Of a DNA stretch of 64,000 nucleotides, positions 9,420-17,159 are shown piece after piece. A program made the position numbers and the translations under genes. Every line of letters begins with the position of its first letter. Position 1 is the first letter of the stretch. Below the pieces are notes generated by a model. It worked only from the letters and a program-made list of their open reading frames with translations, ran no database searches and was not told the origin of the DNA. The DNA is from Kordia sp965283645 (lineage in GTDB: Bacteria > Bacteroidota > Bacteroidia > Flavobacteriales > Flavobacteriaceae). The DNA is taken from positions 248,001 through 312,000 of the forward strand of contig NZ_CBDIPG010000001.1 in the NCBI RefSeq assembly GCF_965283645.1, given 5' to 3'.

Positions 9420-10473
9420 TGCTTGTTGTTTTTAATTTTAAATACACCTCAAAGTCTTCTTTAGTGTCAGTTATAGATAATTTATGTTTATTTGGATACA
9501 GTAATTCTAATCGCTTCTTACTATTTTCTAATCCAATACCATGTTGCGAAGACGTATTTTGAGAATTCGAATTTTTTATTCGGAAATATACCTTTCCTAT
9601 ATCAGTTATAATTTCAATATCAATCTTTAAAACTCCATTTTTAATACTGCCATGCTTGAAGCTATTTTCTACAAATGGAAGTAGTAGCATAGGAGCAATG
9701 GTCGTATGTTTTGATGCTAGTTTCATATTCATTGAGACTTCTAAAGTGTCATTAAAACGCATTTTTTCTAAATCAATATAATCTTCAATATGTGCAATCT
9801 CTTCTGAAATTAACACCAAAGGTTTTTCGGTTTGATACAATAAATAATCTAACAAGTTAGAGAGTTTTAATATCATATCTGGTGCTTTTTCTGCTTTTTT
9901 AAGCGCTAAGCCATACATCGTATTTAAAGTATTAAATAAAAAATGAGGATGTATTTGCATTTTGAGATATTTCAGTTCTTGTTCCTTTAGTTTTAGTTGC
10001 GTTTCTAAGATTTTTGCTTCCAATTCAGCATTATTCTTTGATTGTTTCAAATTTAACTTCAATAACTTAAAAGCACTCACAACAATAACAACTAAACAAA
10101 TACTGGTAATGATAAAAATACTGCTTTTACTCAAAACAGTCATTTTTTCAAATTTAAAATTTGTTAGAAATGCCAATGCAAAAAAGATTGAAAAAACAGC
10201 TCCAGAAACTAAAATGATTAAGGTGTAAATACTATAAAGTCCAAATAAAAAATACCGTTTTGTAATTAAATAATCGGGTAGTAATTTATATATAGAAACA
10301 TAAGTAGCACCAATAGTCACAGGCATTAAAAAAAGTGAGAAGTAAACAACATTCATGTCAAAAGTATTGCCAACTCCAAAAATAGAGGTGAAGAATACTA
10401 AAATGAAACTCCAAAATAATATATGACGAAGTGTACGTTGTAGCGGTTTTGTTATTTGTGGTTTTATCTTCAC
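9412..10473 (-). CDS. LytS/YehU-type sensor histidine kinase
   Basis: A 353-aa kinase with four predicted transmembrane helices in residues 18-137, a coiled coil (145-170) and a His_kinase (PF06580) domain with the motif HPHFLFNTLNTMYGLA near 175-190. An ATPase domain follows with the N-box FVENSFKHG near 268 and G-box GIGLENSKKRL. The sensory part has no extracellular domain, as in many Bacteroidota LytS-like kinases that sense through the membrane region. It is cotranscribed with the LytTR regulator. Confidence 0.94.
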   Translation of the reverse strand: MKIKPQITKPLQRTLRHILFWSFILVFFTSIFGVGNTFDMNVVYFSLFLMPVTIGATYVSIYKLLPDYLITKRYFLFGLYSIYTLIILVSGAVFSIFFALAFLTNFKFEKMTVLSKSSIFIITSICLVVIVVSAFKLLKLNLKQSKNNAELEAKILETQLKLKEQELKYLKMQIHPHFLFNTLNTMYGLALKKAEKAPDMILKLSNLLDYLLYQTEKPLVLISEEIAHIEDYIDLEKMRFNDTLEVSMNMKLASKHTTIAPMLLLPFVENSFKHGSIKNGVLKIDIEIITDIGKVYFRIKNSNSQNTSSQHGIGLENSKKRLELLYPNKHKLSITDTKEDFEVYLKLKTTSNG

Positions 10474-10540
10474 ATTTATTTAATAATGCTACAATAATAG
10501 CGCATTTTTTGTTCTCAATGTTTTTTTATAGATGAATAAC

Positions 10541-10609
10541 AGGTTTAACCTGAGTTTTAACAATAATGTAGAATCGCTTCTTAAAATGGTTGTTAGTCGC
10601 ATAACTAAC
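10541..10609. promoter_or_regulatory. Two inverted repeats between the kinase and the ExbB-like gene
   Basis: CAGGTTTAACCTG (10541-10553) has perfect 6-bp arms around one T, and GTTAGTCGCATAACTAAC (10592-10609) has perfect 6-bp arms around a 6-nt centre. Both lie between the divergent LytS-kinase and ExbB-like genes and are candidate regulator sites. Binding by the neighbouring LytTR protein is a guess. Confidence 0.4.
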
Positions 10610-10670
10610 TTTTAAAGCAAATTTCACCTTACGTTTGAATACTTATAAAACACGTTAAAACTTCAAAACT

Positions 10671-11036
10671 ATGAGATTATTAAATCAAGGCGGATCAATA
10701 ATGTATATTATTTTGGTATTACTAGTACTGTCACTATTTTTTATTGTAAAAGCTTTTGTAAGCAAAACCAAAGACGAATTACATTCAAAAAAAATGATTG
10801 GTTTAGCTGTAGACTCAAGTTTATTATCACTTGTTATTGGGTGTTTGGGCGCATTATTAGGAATTATAAAACTGTTTAATATGGCAGAAGTGCTTGGTGA
10901 AACAAGACCAGACCTTTTTTCAGCAGGATTAAGAGCATCGCTAGCAAACATTACTTTGGGGTTGCTTTCATTTGTAATAGGAAGATTAGGAATCTTACTC
11001 TATAAATGGAGCTTAAAATCTGCAGGTAACAAATAA
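10671..11036 (+). CDS. Short MotA/TolQ/ExbB-like membrane protein
   Basis: A 121-aa protein with three hydrophobic segments (about 10-27, 47-66 and 87-110). The order NQGGSIMYIILVLLVLSLFFIVKAF, then a conserved small-residue helix (VIGCLGALLGIIKLF) and GLRASLANITLGLLSFVIGRLG, follows the proton-channel core of the MotA/TolQ/ExbB family, although much shorter than ExbB (about 230 aa). No ExbD or TonB gene follows. It lies 10 bp upstream of the esterase gene, so the two probably form an operon. Confidence 0.6.
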   Translation: MRLLNQGGSIMYIILVLLVLSLFFIVKAFVSKTKDELHSKKMIGLAVDSSLLSLVIGCLGALLGIIKLFNMAEVLGETRPDLFSAGLRASLANITLGLLSFVIGRLGILLYKWSLKSAGNK

Positions 11037-11046
11037 TATAAAACGT

Positions 11047-12288
11047 ATGAAATTAAAATCACTTTGCATCTATATGCTACTAGTACTGAGTTATGCTACT
11101 AGTAGTGCGCAATCAAAACAGTTACTAAATATTGGTCAATCCGATACTATATATTCTAAGATTCTCAAAGAGAAGCGAACAATTTGGGTTCAAGTTCCAG
11201 AAAGTGCATATTCAAAAACAAATCATCCAAATACCTATCCTGTAGTGTATGTTTTAGATGGTGGCGTACATTTTCTTTCTGTTTGTGCTGTTATCAATCA
11301 ATTATCACCAGGCGCAGTTCCTGAAATGATCGTTGTTGGAATAGGGAATTCAGAAAATAGAACAAGAGATCTTACACCTACTAAAGTAAAAGAAGCGCGT
11401 GGTTCATCAGCATGGGTAAAAGATTCTGGTGGAGGAGCACGTTTTACGGATTTCATTGAAAATGAATTAATTCCATATATAGACAACAAATATCCAACTG
11501 CAAATAATAAAACTTTTGTAGGTCACTCATTTGGTGGATTATTAGTTGTGAACACATTCATAAATCGTCCTGAATTATTCAATAATTACATAGCTATTGA
11601 TCCAAGTTTATGGTGGGATAATGAAGTGCTTACACGTGATATAACAGCTAAATTAGCTAGTGAAAAATACAAAAATAAATCACTATTCCTTTCTATTGCA
11701 AATCCTTTACCAGCAGATACTGAAAAAGATATTAATGTGCTCATAAAAGACAATTCGATAAATACGGAAGGATTACGTGCCACATATCGATTCTCAAAAA
11801 TAGTTTCAGAAGCTACAAATAGTGCTGTAAACTTTAAGTACACGTATTATGAAAATGAAGATCACGGAACTATTCCGCTGATTTCTACCTATGACGGAAT
11901 GCGATTTCTTTTTTCTTGGTATAAAATGAGTGGAAAATTGGTGGATATCATTAAAAACCCAAATACAACAGCAGCAGCACTAACAACAGGTTTTAATACA
12001 CGTTTTGAAATGCTTTCTAATCATTTGGGCTATCAAGTATATCCTGAGGAAGAAATGCTAAATAATTTAGGATATATGTTTATGTCTCATTCGCCAAAAA
12101 AATCGTTAACATTCTTAAAAATGGCTATCAAGTATTATCCAAAAAATGCAAATGGATACGATTCTTTATCCGATTATTACAGATCTCAAAATGACCTTCA
12201 AAATGCTATTTTGTATTGTGAAAAAGCATTCGCAATAAGTGGTGCTGAGTACCATAAAAATAAACTAAAGCAATTGAAAAACAAATAG
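11047..12288 (+). CDS. Secreted alpha/beta-hydrolase (esterase D family) with C-terminal TPR-like tail
   Basis: A 413-aa protein with a signal peptide (1-22, ending SSAQ). Residues about 30-290 match the putative esterase family PF00756, which includes esterase D and ferri-siderophore esterases: YPVVYVLDGGVHF, VVGIGNSENRTRDLTP, the nucleophile elbow GHSFGG (S161), and an acid/His region ending ENEDHGTIPL. The last 90 residues contain TPR-like helices (SLTFLKMAIKYYPKNANGYD...AILYCEKAFAIS). It is likely periplasmic or a surface protein. Substrates of this group range from siderophores to acyl esters, and nothing here decides between them. Confidence 0.85.
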   Translation: MKLKSLCIYMLLVLSYATSSAQSKQLLNIGQSDTIYSKILKEKRTIWVQVPESAYSKTNHPNTYPVVYVLDGGVHFLSVCAVINQLSPGAVPEMIVVGIGNSENRTRDLTPTKVKEARGSSAWVKDSGGGARFTDFIENELIPYIDNKYPTANNKTFVGHSFGGLLVVNTFINRPELFNNYIAIDPSLWWDNEVLTRDITAKLASEKYKNKSLFLSIANPLPADTEKDINVLIKDNSINTEGLRATYRFSKIVSEATNSAVNFKYTYYENEDHGTIPLISTYDGMRFLFSWYKMSGKLVDIIKNPNTTAAALTTGFNTRFEMLSNHLGYQVYPEEEMLNNLGYMFMSHSPKKSLTFLKMAIKYYPKNANGYDSLSDYYRSQNDLQNAILYCEKAFAISGAEYHKNKLKQLKNK

Positions 12289-12321
12289 AACGTACTAGTT
12301 TCCAAAGTTTTATATTATTCA

Positions 12322-12382
12322 AAAAGAATGTGTTGAAAAATAATAAGGATTGATTCTCAATTATTTTTCAACACATTCTTTT
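12322..12382 (+). terminator. Terminator hairpin of the esterase operon
   Basis: The 22-nt arms 12322-12343 and 12361-12382 are fully complementary (core AGAATGTGTTGAAAAATAA) around a 17-nt loop, ending in a T-rich 3' arm. It lies 34 bp after the esterase stop. Confidence 0.85.
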
Positions 12383-12550
12383 CTCTGAGACTACATTTTG
12401 GTATAGCGACTAAAAATTGTTCGCTTGTAAGGATACTCAATTATAAAACGACACAAAAGCAATTTTGCATAACGCTAATTATAATAATAACTAAAATGTT
12501 TTATAATGTTCTCGCGTTATGTAACTTTGCTTAGGAAAAAAGCAAAGTTT

Positions 12551-12610
12551 ATACTTCATGTTTTTAAAAAGTTATTACTAAAAGTTTCTCTTACTAAAGG
12601 TAATGGAACA
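12551..12610 (+). repeat. Dispersed 60-bp intergenic repeat, copy 2
   Basis: This is the second copy of the element at 5597-5656, in the same orientation and again a short distance after a terminator. It differs by scattered substitutions and small offsets. Confidence 0.6.
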
Positions 12611-12732
12611 ATTTTTTTGCGACGAGTTTACACTGAGTTTGTCGAAGTGTAGGAGGGAAGCGGAATAGTTGTGGAATGAGAATACTATTGAATGTTTTTT
12701 GTATTCTTAATTTCATTATCGATATAAAACTC

Positions 12733-12740
12733 TATTTTTG
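12733..12740 (+). promoter_or_regulatory. -7 promoter box of the membrane/kinase/receiver operon
   Basis: TATTTTTG matches the Bacteroidota -7 consensus TAnnTTTG, with a TTTC element 18 bp upstream (12711-12714) as a weak -33 box. It lies 30 bp before the first start codon of the operon. Confidence 0.5.
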
Positions 12741-12769
12741 AATAAATTGTAATATTATAGCGATAACAA

Positions 12770-13465
12770 ATGGAGAATAACTATATAAAATTTAATAAAC
12801 TTTTCAGTGAATTTCAAAAGAAATCCCGTACAGTTGATAATTATAATGATTATGAAGCTTTCAAAGATATGAAAATAATTTTAGGAGATTATGTCGAAAT
12901 TTACGATAAGAGAGCATATAAATATTATGATTTAACTGTATCAAAAGTTAAAAAAATGCTTTCTAGTTTTGATGTTTATATGACTAGAGACCTTTTATCA
13001 TTTTTCATAAAAAAACTAGTTCTTAATGGTAATACAGATAAGGCTAAAGAAATGATAAAATATTTAAATGAAGTTGAAATAAAATGCTCTTGGTCAGATT
13101 TAATAAAAGGTAAAAATAAAAGAAAAAATATTCTTAAACTTATTCATAGATGTAGTGCATATAACTTATGGACTTTAATTATCAGTATAACTATAATAAT
13201 ACTTTTTTCTATTTTAATTTTTTCTCCTGCTCATTTTGAATGTATGGAGTTATTAGAGATTCAAAAAAAACAAATAGTTTCTTCAACATTTTTTAATGAC
13301 TTATTTAATTTAATGTTATATATTTTCGACACAGATTATAAAATGGGCATTAAACCTTTAAATGGTCTTGGAGTACTACTTATTATTTCCTTAAAATCTT
13401 TATTTATAGTAATAATTTTTAATTATTTAGTACGAGAGTTAATGGACAAACTTAAAATTTCATAG
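12770..13465 (+). CDS. Hypothetical membrane protein with two C-terminal helices (first gene of signalling operon)
   Basis: I do not recognise this 231-aa family. Residues 1-130 are helical, charged and soluble; two transmembrane helices lie at about 133-152 and 200-220, with a roughly 48-residue loop between. Only 1 nt separates its stop from the next start, so it belongs to the kinase-like operon. Codon use is extremely AT-rich (Lys, Asn and Ile dominate), unlike the neighbouring core genes, which points to horizontal acquisition. A sensory or scaffold role for the kinase is inferred from position only. Confidence 0.7.
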   Translation: MENNYIKFNKLFSEFQKKSRTVDNYNDYEAFKDMKIILGDYVEIYDKRAYKYYDLTVSKVKKMLSSFDVYMTRDLLSFFIKKLVLNGNTDKAKEMIKYLNEVEIKCSWSDLIKGKNKRKNILKLIHRCSAYNLWTLIISITIIILFSILIFSPAHFECMELLEIQKKQIVSSTFFNDLFNLMLYIFDTDYKMGIKPLNGLGVLLIISLKSLFIVIIFNYLVRELMDKLKIS

Positions 13466-13466
13466 A

Positions 13467-15152
13467 ATGACTATAGAAGAAATAGATTATGATATTAGAA
13501 AGTTTAATTCTTTTTTATTGAGGATCATATTAGGAATCTTACTCATTTTAATTTATCAAAGAAATAATAACTTTTTTGAATCGATAATATATCTTATTAG
13601 CGGAATTTCCTACATAGTTTTGCTATTTATGAACTACAGGTTTACTAACAAAAAATACAGAGGAAAAATACGTTTGATTCTTGATTTAATCCTAATTGGA
13701 ATATTTTTATTCAATAAAAATTTAAGCTTAACAATTAATTATTTACCGTATATAATATTACTATTCAATATTAACAGTCATTCCAACAAAAAAAATAACA
13801 TTTTATTTTTCATATTTCTTTTTCATATATCTATTTATATTTCAAGTAACTTTAGATTTATAATTACATTCCATTTAATTCCTTTACTTTTTTATGTCTT
13901 TATATTTTTTGTTTTTATTCGTAAATATTTCAGAGAGCTTAATGAAAAAGTAATAGATACTGTAGGTGATTTATTTATTGAAAACGTTAATGAAAAGACG
14001 AATCATCATATTTTAGAAAAAATTAAAAAACACTTAAATAAAAGGAAAACATTAGGTAATTTTTTTTCAATAGAAAACATATACTTATTTACAGTTTTAA
14101 ATGAAAACCTTGTTTTAATTAAAGGCTCGGAATTTGTTAAAACTGATCCAGTACTGGTTAAAGATGAAAAAATAAATCTTTTGAATTTTATTGAGAAAAA
14201 AAGAAACAGTATATATGCAAGTAAGGAAATAGTAATTGATGGTTTTGAATATAATAATTTAATATGGCTCAAACACAAAATAAAAATGCAACAATATGTC
14301 TTCTTGTTAACATTTAAATCTCCAACAGGATTTATAACAGAAGCAATAATATCAAGTTTGAGACCTATTTTTGAGTATGCAACTAGAATATTTTATGTTA
14401 CAAATACTTTAACCACATTAAAAAAACAGCAAACAGAAATTATAAAAGAAAAAGTTACACATGTTTTGGATGCTCAAAATGCATTACATTTTGTAAAGAA
14501 TAAACTATCTCCGATAACGAGAACTATTGACTTGATAGATAGACTATATAAACCAAAAGAAGAATTGTCTGAAAGCAACAAAAATTATATAATTAAAAAG
14601 TTGAAGAATAATAGAAATAATGAACAGATAAAAGAGATTTTGAGGAAGGCAGAGGTTCTCATAAAAGGTGTTGATAATCTATTGAATCATGAGGATATAA
14701 TAGTCTCAGTTAAGAGAATTATTGATGTATTAAGACAAAATTGGTTACACCATTTTAATTCTACAGAAGCAATTACTGTTGATATTGAAGACATCTCCAA
14801 TTTAAAAATTAGTTTTAATTCAATGTTATATGATTTTGTTTTTACAGATATCATTGAAAACTTGAATAAATACTCAGATGAATTTAAAAGCGTAGTTGTT
14901 ACTCAAGAAAATAATCATAGTATCACAATTTATTTCGTTAATTCTATAAAAGATTTCACAAAGAATTATGAAGACTTAAAAAAAATTAGTGAGTTATATA
15001 ACCATGAAAATAATGATGAAATTTATAAAAGAAATACTCACGGCTTAAGTTTTGTTCGTCTTTTATTAAGGCGTAAAATGATTACTAATAATATAAGTAT
15101 AGATAAATCTAAAAAAATGTTTACCTTTAAAATAACTATAGAGCTGCTATGA
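13467..15152 (+). CDS. Divergent membrane histidine-kinase-like protein
   Basis: A 561-aa protein. Residues about 15-152 form roughly five or six membrane helices. The region 195-310 looks like a degenerate GAF-type sensory domain. DAQNALHFVKNKLSPI (H341) is placed and shaped like a HisKA H-box (compare His-Glu-x-x-Asn-Pro-Leu-x-Pro-Ile). The C-terminal part resembles an HATPase domain: an N-box-like DIIENLNKYSDE near 461-472 and a G-box-like THGLSFVRLLLRRK near 530, with weak conservation elsewhere. It is probably a histidine kinase, but ATP-binding competence is uncertain. Its end overlaps the receiver gene by 4 bp (ATGA), indicating coupled translation. Confidence 0.7.
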   Translation: MTIEEIDYDIRKFNSFLLRIILGILLILIYQRNNNFFESIIYLISGISYIVLLFMNYRFTNKKYRGKIRLILDLILIGIFLFNKNLSLTINYLPYIILLFNINSHSNKKNNILFFIFLFHISIYISSNFRFIITFHLIPLLFYVFIFFVFIRKYFRELNEKVIDTVGDLFIENVNEKTNHHILEKIKKHLNKRKTLGNFFSIENIYLFTVLNENLVLIKGSEFVKTDPVLVKDEKINLLNFIEKKRNSIYASKEIVIDGFEYNNLIWLKHKIKMQQYVFLLTFKSPTGFITEAIISSLRPIFEYATRIFYVTNTLTTLKKQQTEIIKEKVTHVLDAQNALHFVKNKLSPITRTIDLIDRLYKPKEELSESNKNYIIKKLKNNRNNEQIKEILRKAEVLIKGVDNLLNHEDIIVSVKRIIDVLRQNWLHHFNSTEAITVDIEDISNLKISFNSMLYDFVFTDIIENLNKYSDEFKSVVVTQENNHSITIYFVNSIKDFTKNYEDLKKISELYNHENNDEIYKRNTHGLSFVRLLLRRKMITNNISIDKSKKMFTFKITIELL

Positions 15153-15535
15153 AAATTTTAATATTTGAGAATGAAATACAGGGAATTAAAGAATCATTTG
15201 ATGATGTGAATCATCTAGATTTTAATGGTGAATTAGTATTTGAATATTATGAAAAGTCGCAAACCTTTACAAGATTTGACTCTCTAAATGAGTATCATAT
15301 GGCTTTTATAGATATAGATTTATCTACTAATAGTGAAAAAGATGGTTATGCTATTATTAATGATTTTATTAATAATTATGATTATAAAACTATAGTAGTT
15401 ATGACAGGGCACGAAGTTAAAGATAAACTTAAAATAAAAGGATGGGGATATTTAAAAGTGTTAGAGAAACCAATTTTTTTAGATGAACTTAAATCTTTAA
15501 TTGATATATATTTTGAGGAAAGTACGACCTCATAA
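15149..15535 (+). CDS. Stand-alone receiver-domain protein
   Basis: A 128-aa single receiver domain without an output domain. The hydrophobic strand MAFIDIDLS carries the likely phosphoacceptor D55; VVMTGH supplies the conserved Thr (T86) and VLEKP the conserved Lys (K107). The usual acidic pair is replaced by E7/E9. It overlaps the kinase-like gene by 4 bp and is the last gene of the operon. A role as phospho-relay, sink or allosteric partner is inferred, because no DNA-binding or enzymatic domain is present. Confidence 0.75.
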   Translation: MKILIFENEIQGIKESFDDVNHLDFNGELVFEYYEKSQTFTRFDSLNEYHMAFIDIDLSTNSEKDGYAIINDFINNYDYKTIVVMTGHEVKDKLKIKGWGYLKVLEKPIFLDELKSLIDIYFEESTTS

Positions 15536-15564
15536 ATTTTTTGAAACATTAGACGTAATTTATT

Positions 15565-15765
15565 TTACTCAAACTTCCCAGTACCATAATTAACTCGTCT
15601 CTTAAAATCAATAATTTCATCTTTTAGTTTCTTATTAGCATTCTCAATAAGTTCATTTTGGAGTTTCATAATCTTTAGTAAATCGTGAACTGCATTAAGA
15701 TTGTCTAATTGCGTATATACGATTCTTTCTAAATCTGCTTTTGTATATTTTGGAAATCCGCTCAT
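15565..15765 (-). CDS. Small coiled-coil hypothetical protein
   Basis: A 66-aa ORF starting at ATG 15765. Its central part (LDNLNAVHDLLKIMKLQNELIENANKKL, quoted here in two overlapping pieces as LDNLNAVHDLLKIM and LQNELIENANKKL) has heptad-like leucines and is predicted to be a coiled coil. The N-terminal phrase FPKYTKADLERIV recalls small phage or mobile-element proteins. It is divergent from the XRE regulator gene across a 138-bp space, an arrangement often seen for a regulator and its controlled gene. No family was recognised. Confidence 0.5.
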   Translation of the reverse strand: MSGFPKYTKADLERIVYTQLDNLNAVHDLLKIMKLQNELIENANKKLKDEIIDFKRRVNYGTGKFE

Positions 15766-15852
15766 GGTATAGAATTTGATTATTATTGTTTAGTAATTCT
15801 ATACAAATATGTAGAAAAAACACCTAAATTCAAAATTATTGTTTTAAAATTT

Positions 15853-15864
15853 TACACAAGTGTA
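15853..15864. promoter_or_regulatory. Candidate XRE operator palindrome
   Basis: TACACAAGTGTA has perfect 5-bp arms around AA and lies in the space between the divergent coiled-coil ORF and the XRE regulator, 40 bp before the latter. It is a plausible autoregulatory site. Confidence 0.45.
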
Positions 15865-15903
15865 TATACTTTCTATATTTATGTATTAAAAATAAGTACA
15901 CAC

Positions 15904-16125
15904 ATGACTAAATTAGGATTGTATTTAGCGAAGAAATCAATTAATAAAGCTGAAGTTTCCCGAAAAACAGGAATCAGCAAATCTCGTATAAGTCAATTAG
16001 GTTCAAATAAAACAACAAAATTAAGAGTTGATGAATTATATCTAATTGCTTTAGCTATTGACGTTGATCCTTGTGATATCTTCAAAGAAATCTGCCAAGA
16101 CCTTAAATTAAAAGACGAAGAATAA
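15904..16125 (+). CDS. Small XRE-family (Cro/C1-type) HTH regulator
   Basis: A 73-aa protein that is almost entirely a helix-turn-helix domain: INKAEVSRKTGISKSRISQL is the HTH core (residues about 14-33), followed by LRVDELYLIALAIDVDPCDIF, the typical end of HTH_3/HTH_26 domains. Such minimal regulators commonly accompany mobile or defence modules. Its neighbours are the divergent coiled-coil ORF and a 1-kb gene-free stretch. Confidence 0.82.
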   Translation: MTKLGLYLAKKSINKAEVSRKTGISKSRISQLGSNKTTKLRVDELYLIALAIDVDPCDIFKEICQDLKLKDEE

Positions 16126-17159
16126 ATTTCAATCGAAAGTCTAGCGACCTCAGAAAACTTTGGTCAAAACAATAGGCGAGTGAGCGTTCATATTTTAGAG
16201 ATGAAGCAGTTTTTTTGTTGAATGTTCTGTATTGTATTTGAAACTTACAATAATCTAAATAATTCTACACGTTTCTAAAATATAGCGAACGAGCCGTAAT
16301 TGTTTCCAAAGTATTCTGAAGTCTTGATTTTTGTTTCTTTTTATCAAGAAAAAGACAAAATAAAAAACTATAAAAGATTCTCATTAAACTCAAAAGCTAT
16401 TTAACATAACGAAAAGCCAAAAAAGGTTTTTATGAAAACGAACAGTTAGCATAGTTATATAAAATTCTTCGTAGAAAATTTTTATAAGTATGCGGCAGGT
16501 TAACGTAAAAGGTCATAAAACTTTTTCTAACGAAATGCTTCTAACATATAGAATGCTTGTATAGAATTTCTAAAGCAGCTTTTGTGCGGCTGGAAAGCGT
16601 CGGCAAATTGTGTGTAGAAAAAAATGCCAAAGCATTTTATTTATACTAAGCAATAAAGCGTTTGCGCGCGGCAATTTTGCATAACGACAAATTATGGGAC
16701 AAAGAATTATGTAGCGAAGCGTTCCGATTAAATAAGGTTCATAACCCAAGCACAATGATTCTAGTAGCAACTACAAAGGTTCTGGGATATTTAGCATAAT
16801 ATCATTATGGTTTACAAATACGCTGATTATCCTACTTTACGATATATAGTATTTGTACCATAATTTACATTATGTTAAACAGTTATTTGTGAAATACTAA
16901 TAAAACAAACTTCTAATACTCTTCTTCCATATTTGCTATAATGTATAACCTTCGCACAATCTTCATAAGCATGAATATTTTACAATACTGATATAGAATT
17001 GATATTAAACCATACTTAATAACTTATGTACGTCTAAAACTTTTAAATTATTAAAAAATGATTTACTCTGAATTCTATACACAAGAGTAATTTTGAAATC
17101 ATTCTTTTCCAAATCATATTCCAAAAAATGACATAACTTTACACATCACAATTCAATTG
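16126..17159. other. 1-kb gene-free region with repeat-like remnants
   Basis: I see no credible coding sequence; the longest frame (16570-16770, minus) has an unnatural composition. GCAATTTTGCATAACG near 16673-16688 repeats the motif at 12459-12474. A near-perfect inverted repeat (16804-16821 with 16849-16864, two unpaired T) surrounds a 27-nt loop. The stretch looks like decayed mobile or intergenic repeat DNA at the right border of the island. Confidence 0.45.

Larger units (their letters stand above)
12289..12769. other. Intergenic region dense in hairpins and repeats
   Basis: No gene is seen in 481 bases. In order it contains a 22-bp perfect terminator hairpin, an inverted repeat CATAACGC/GCGTTATG (12468-12475/12514-12521), a second stem AACTTTGC/GCAAAGTT (12523-12530/12542-12549), a dispersed repeat copy (12551-12610), a TACACT/AGTGTA stem (12629-12634/12646-12651) and a TAnnTTTG promoter. 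It marks the left border of the low-GC island. Confidence 0.6.

Noticed and set aside
12468..12521. Integron attC-like site (CATAACGC ... GCGTTATG)
   Set aside because: The arms do not satisfy the GTTRRRY/RYYYAAC core consensus, there is no integrase gene and no cassette array around it.
16570..16770. 66-codon frame on the minus strand
   Set aside because: Its composition (many Cys, His, Arg and Leu in an AT-rich genome) and the lack of a promoter or homologous features make it a chance ORF.
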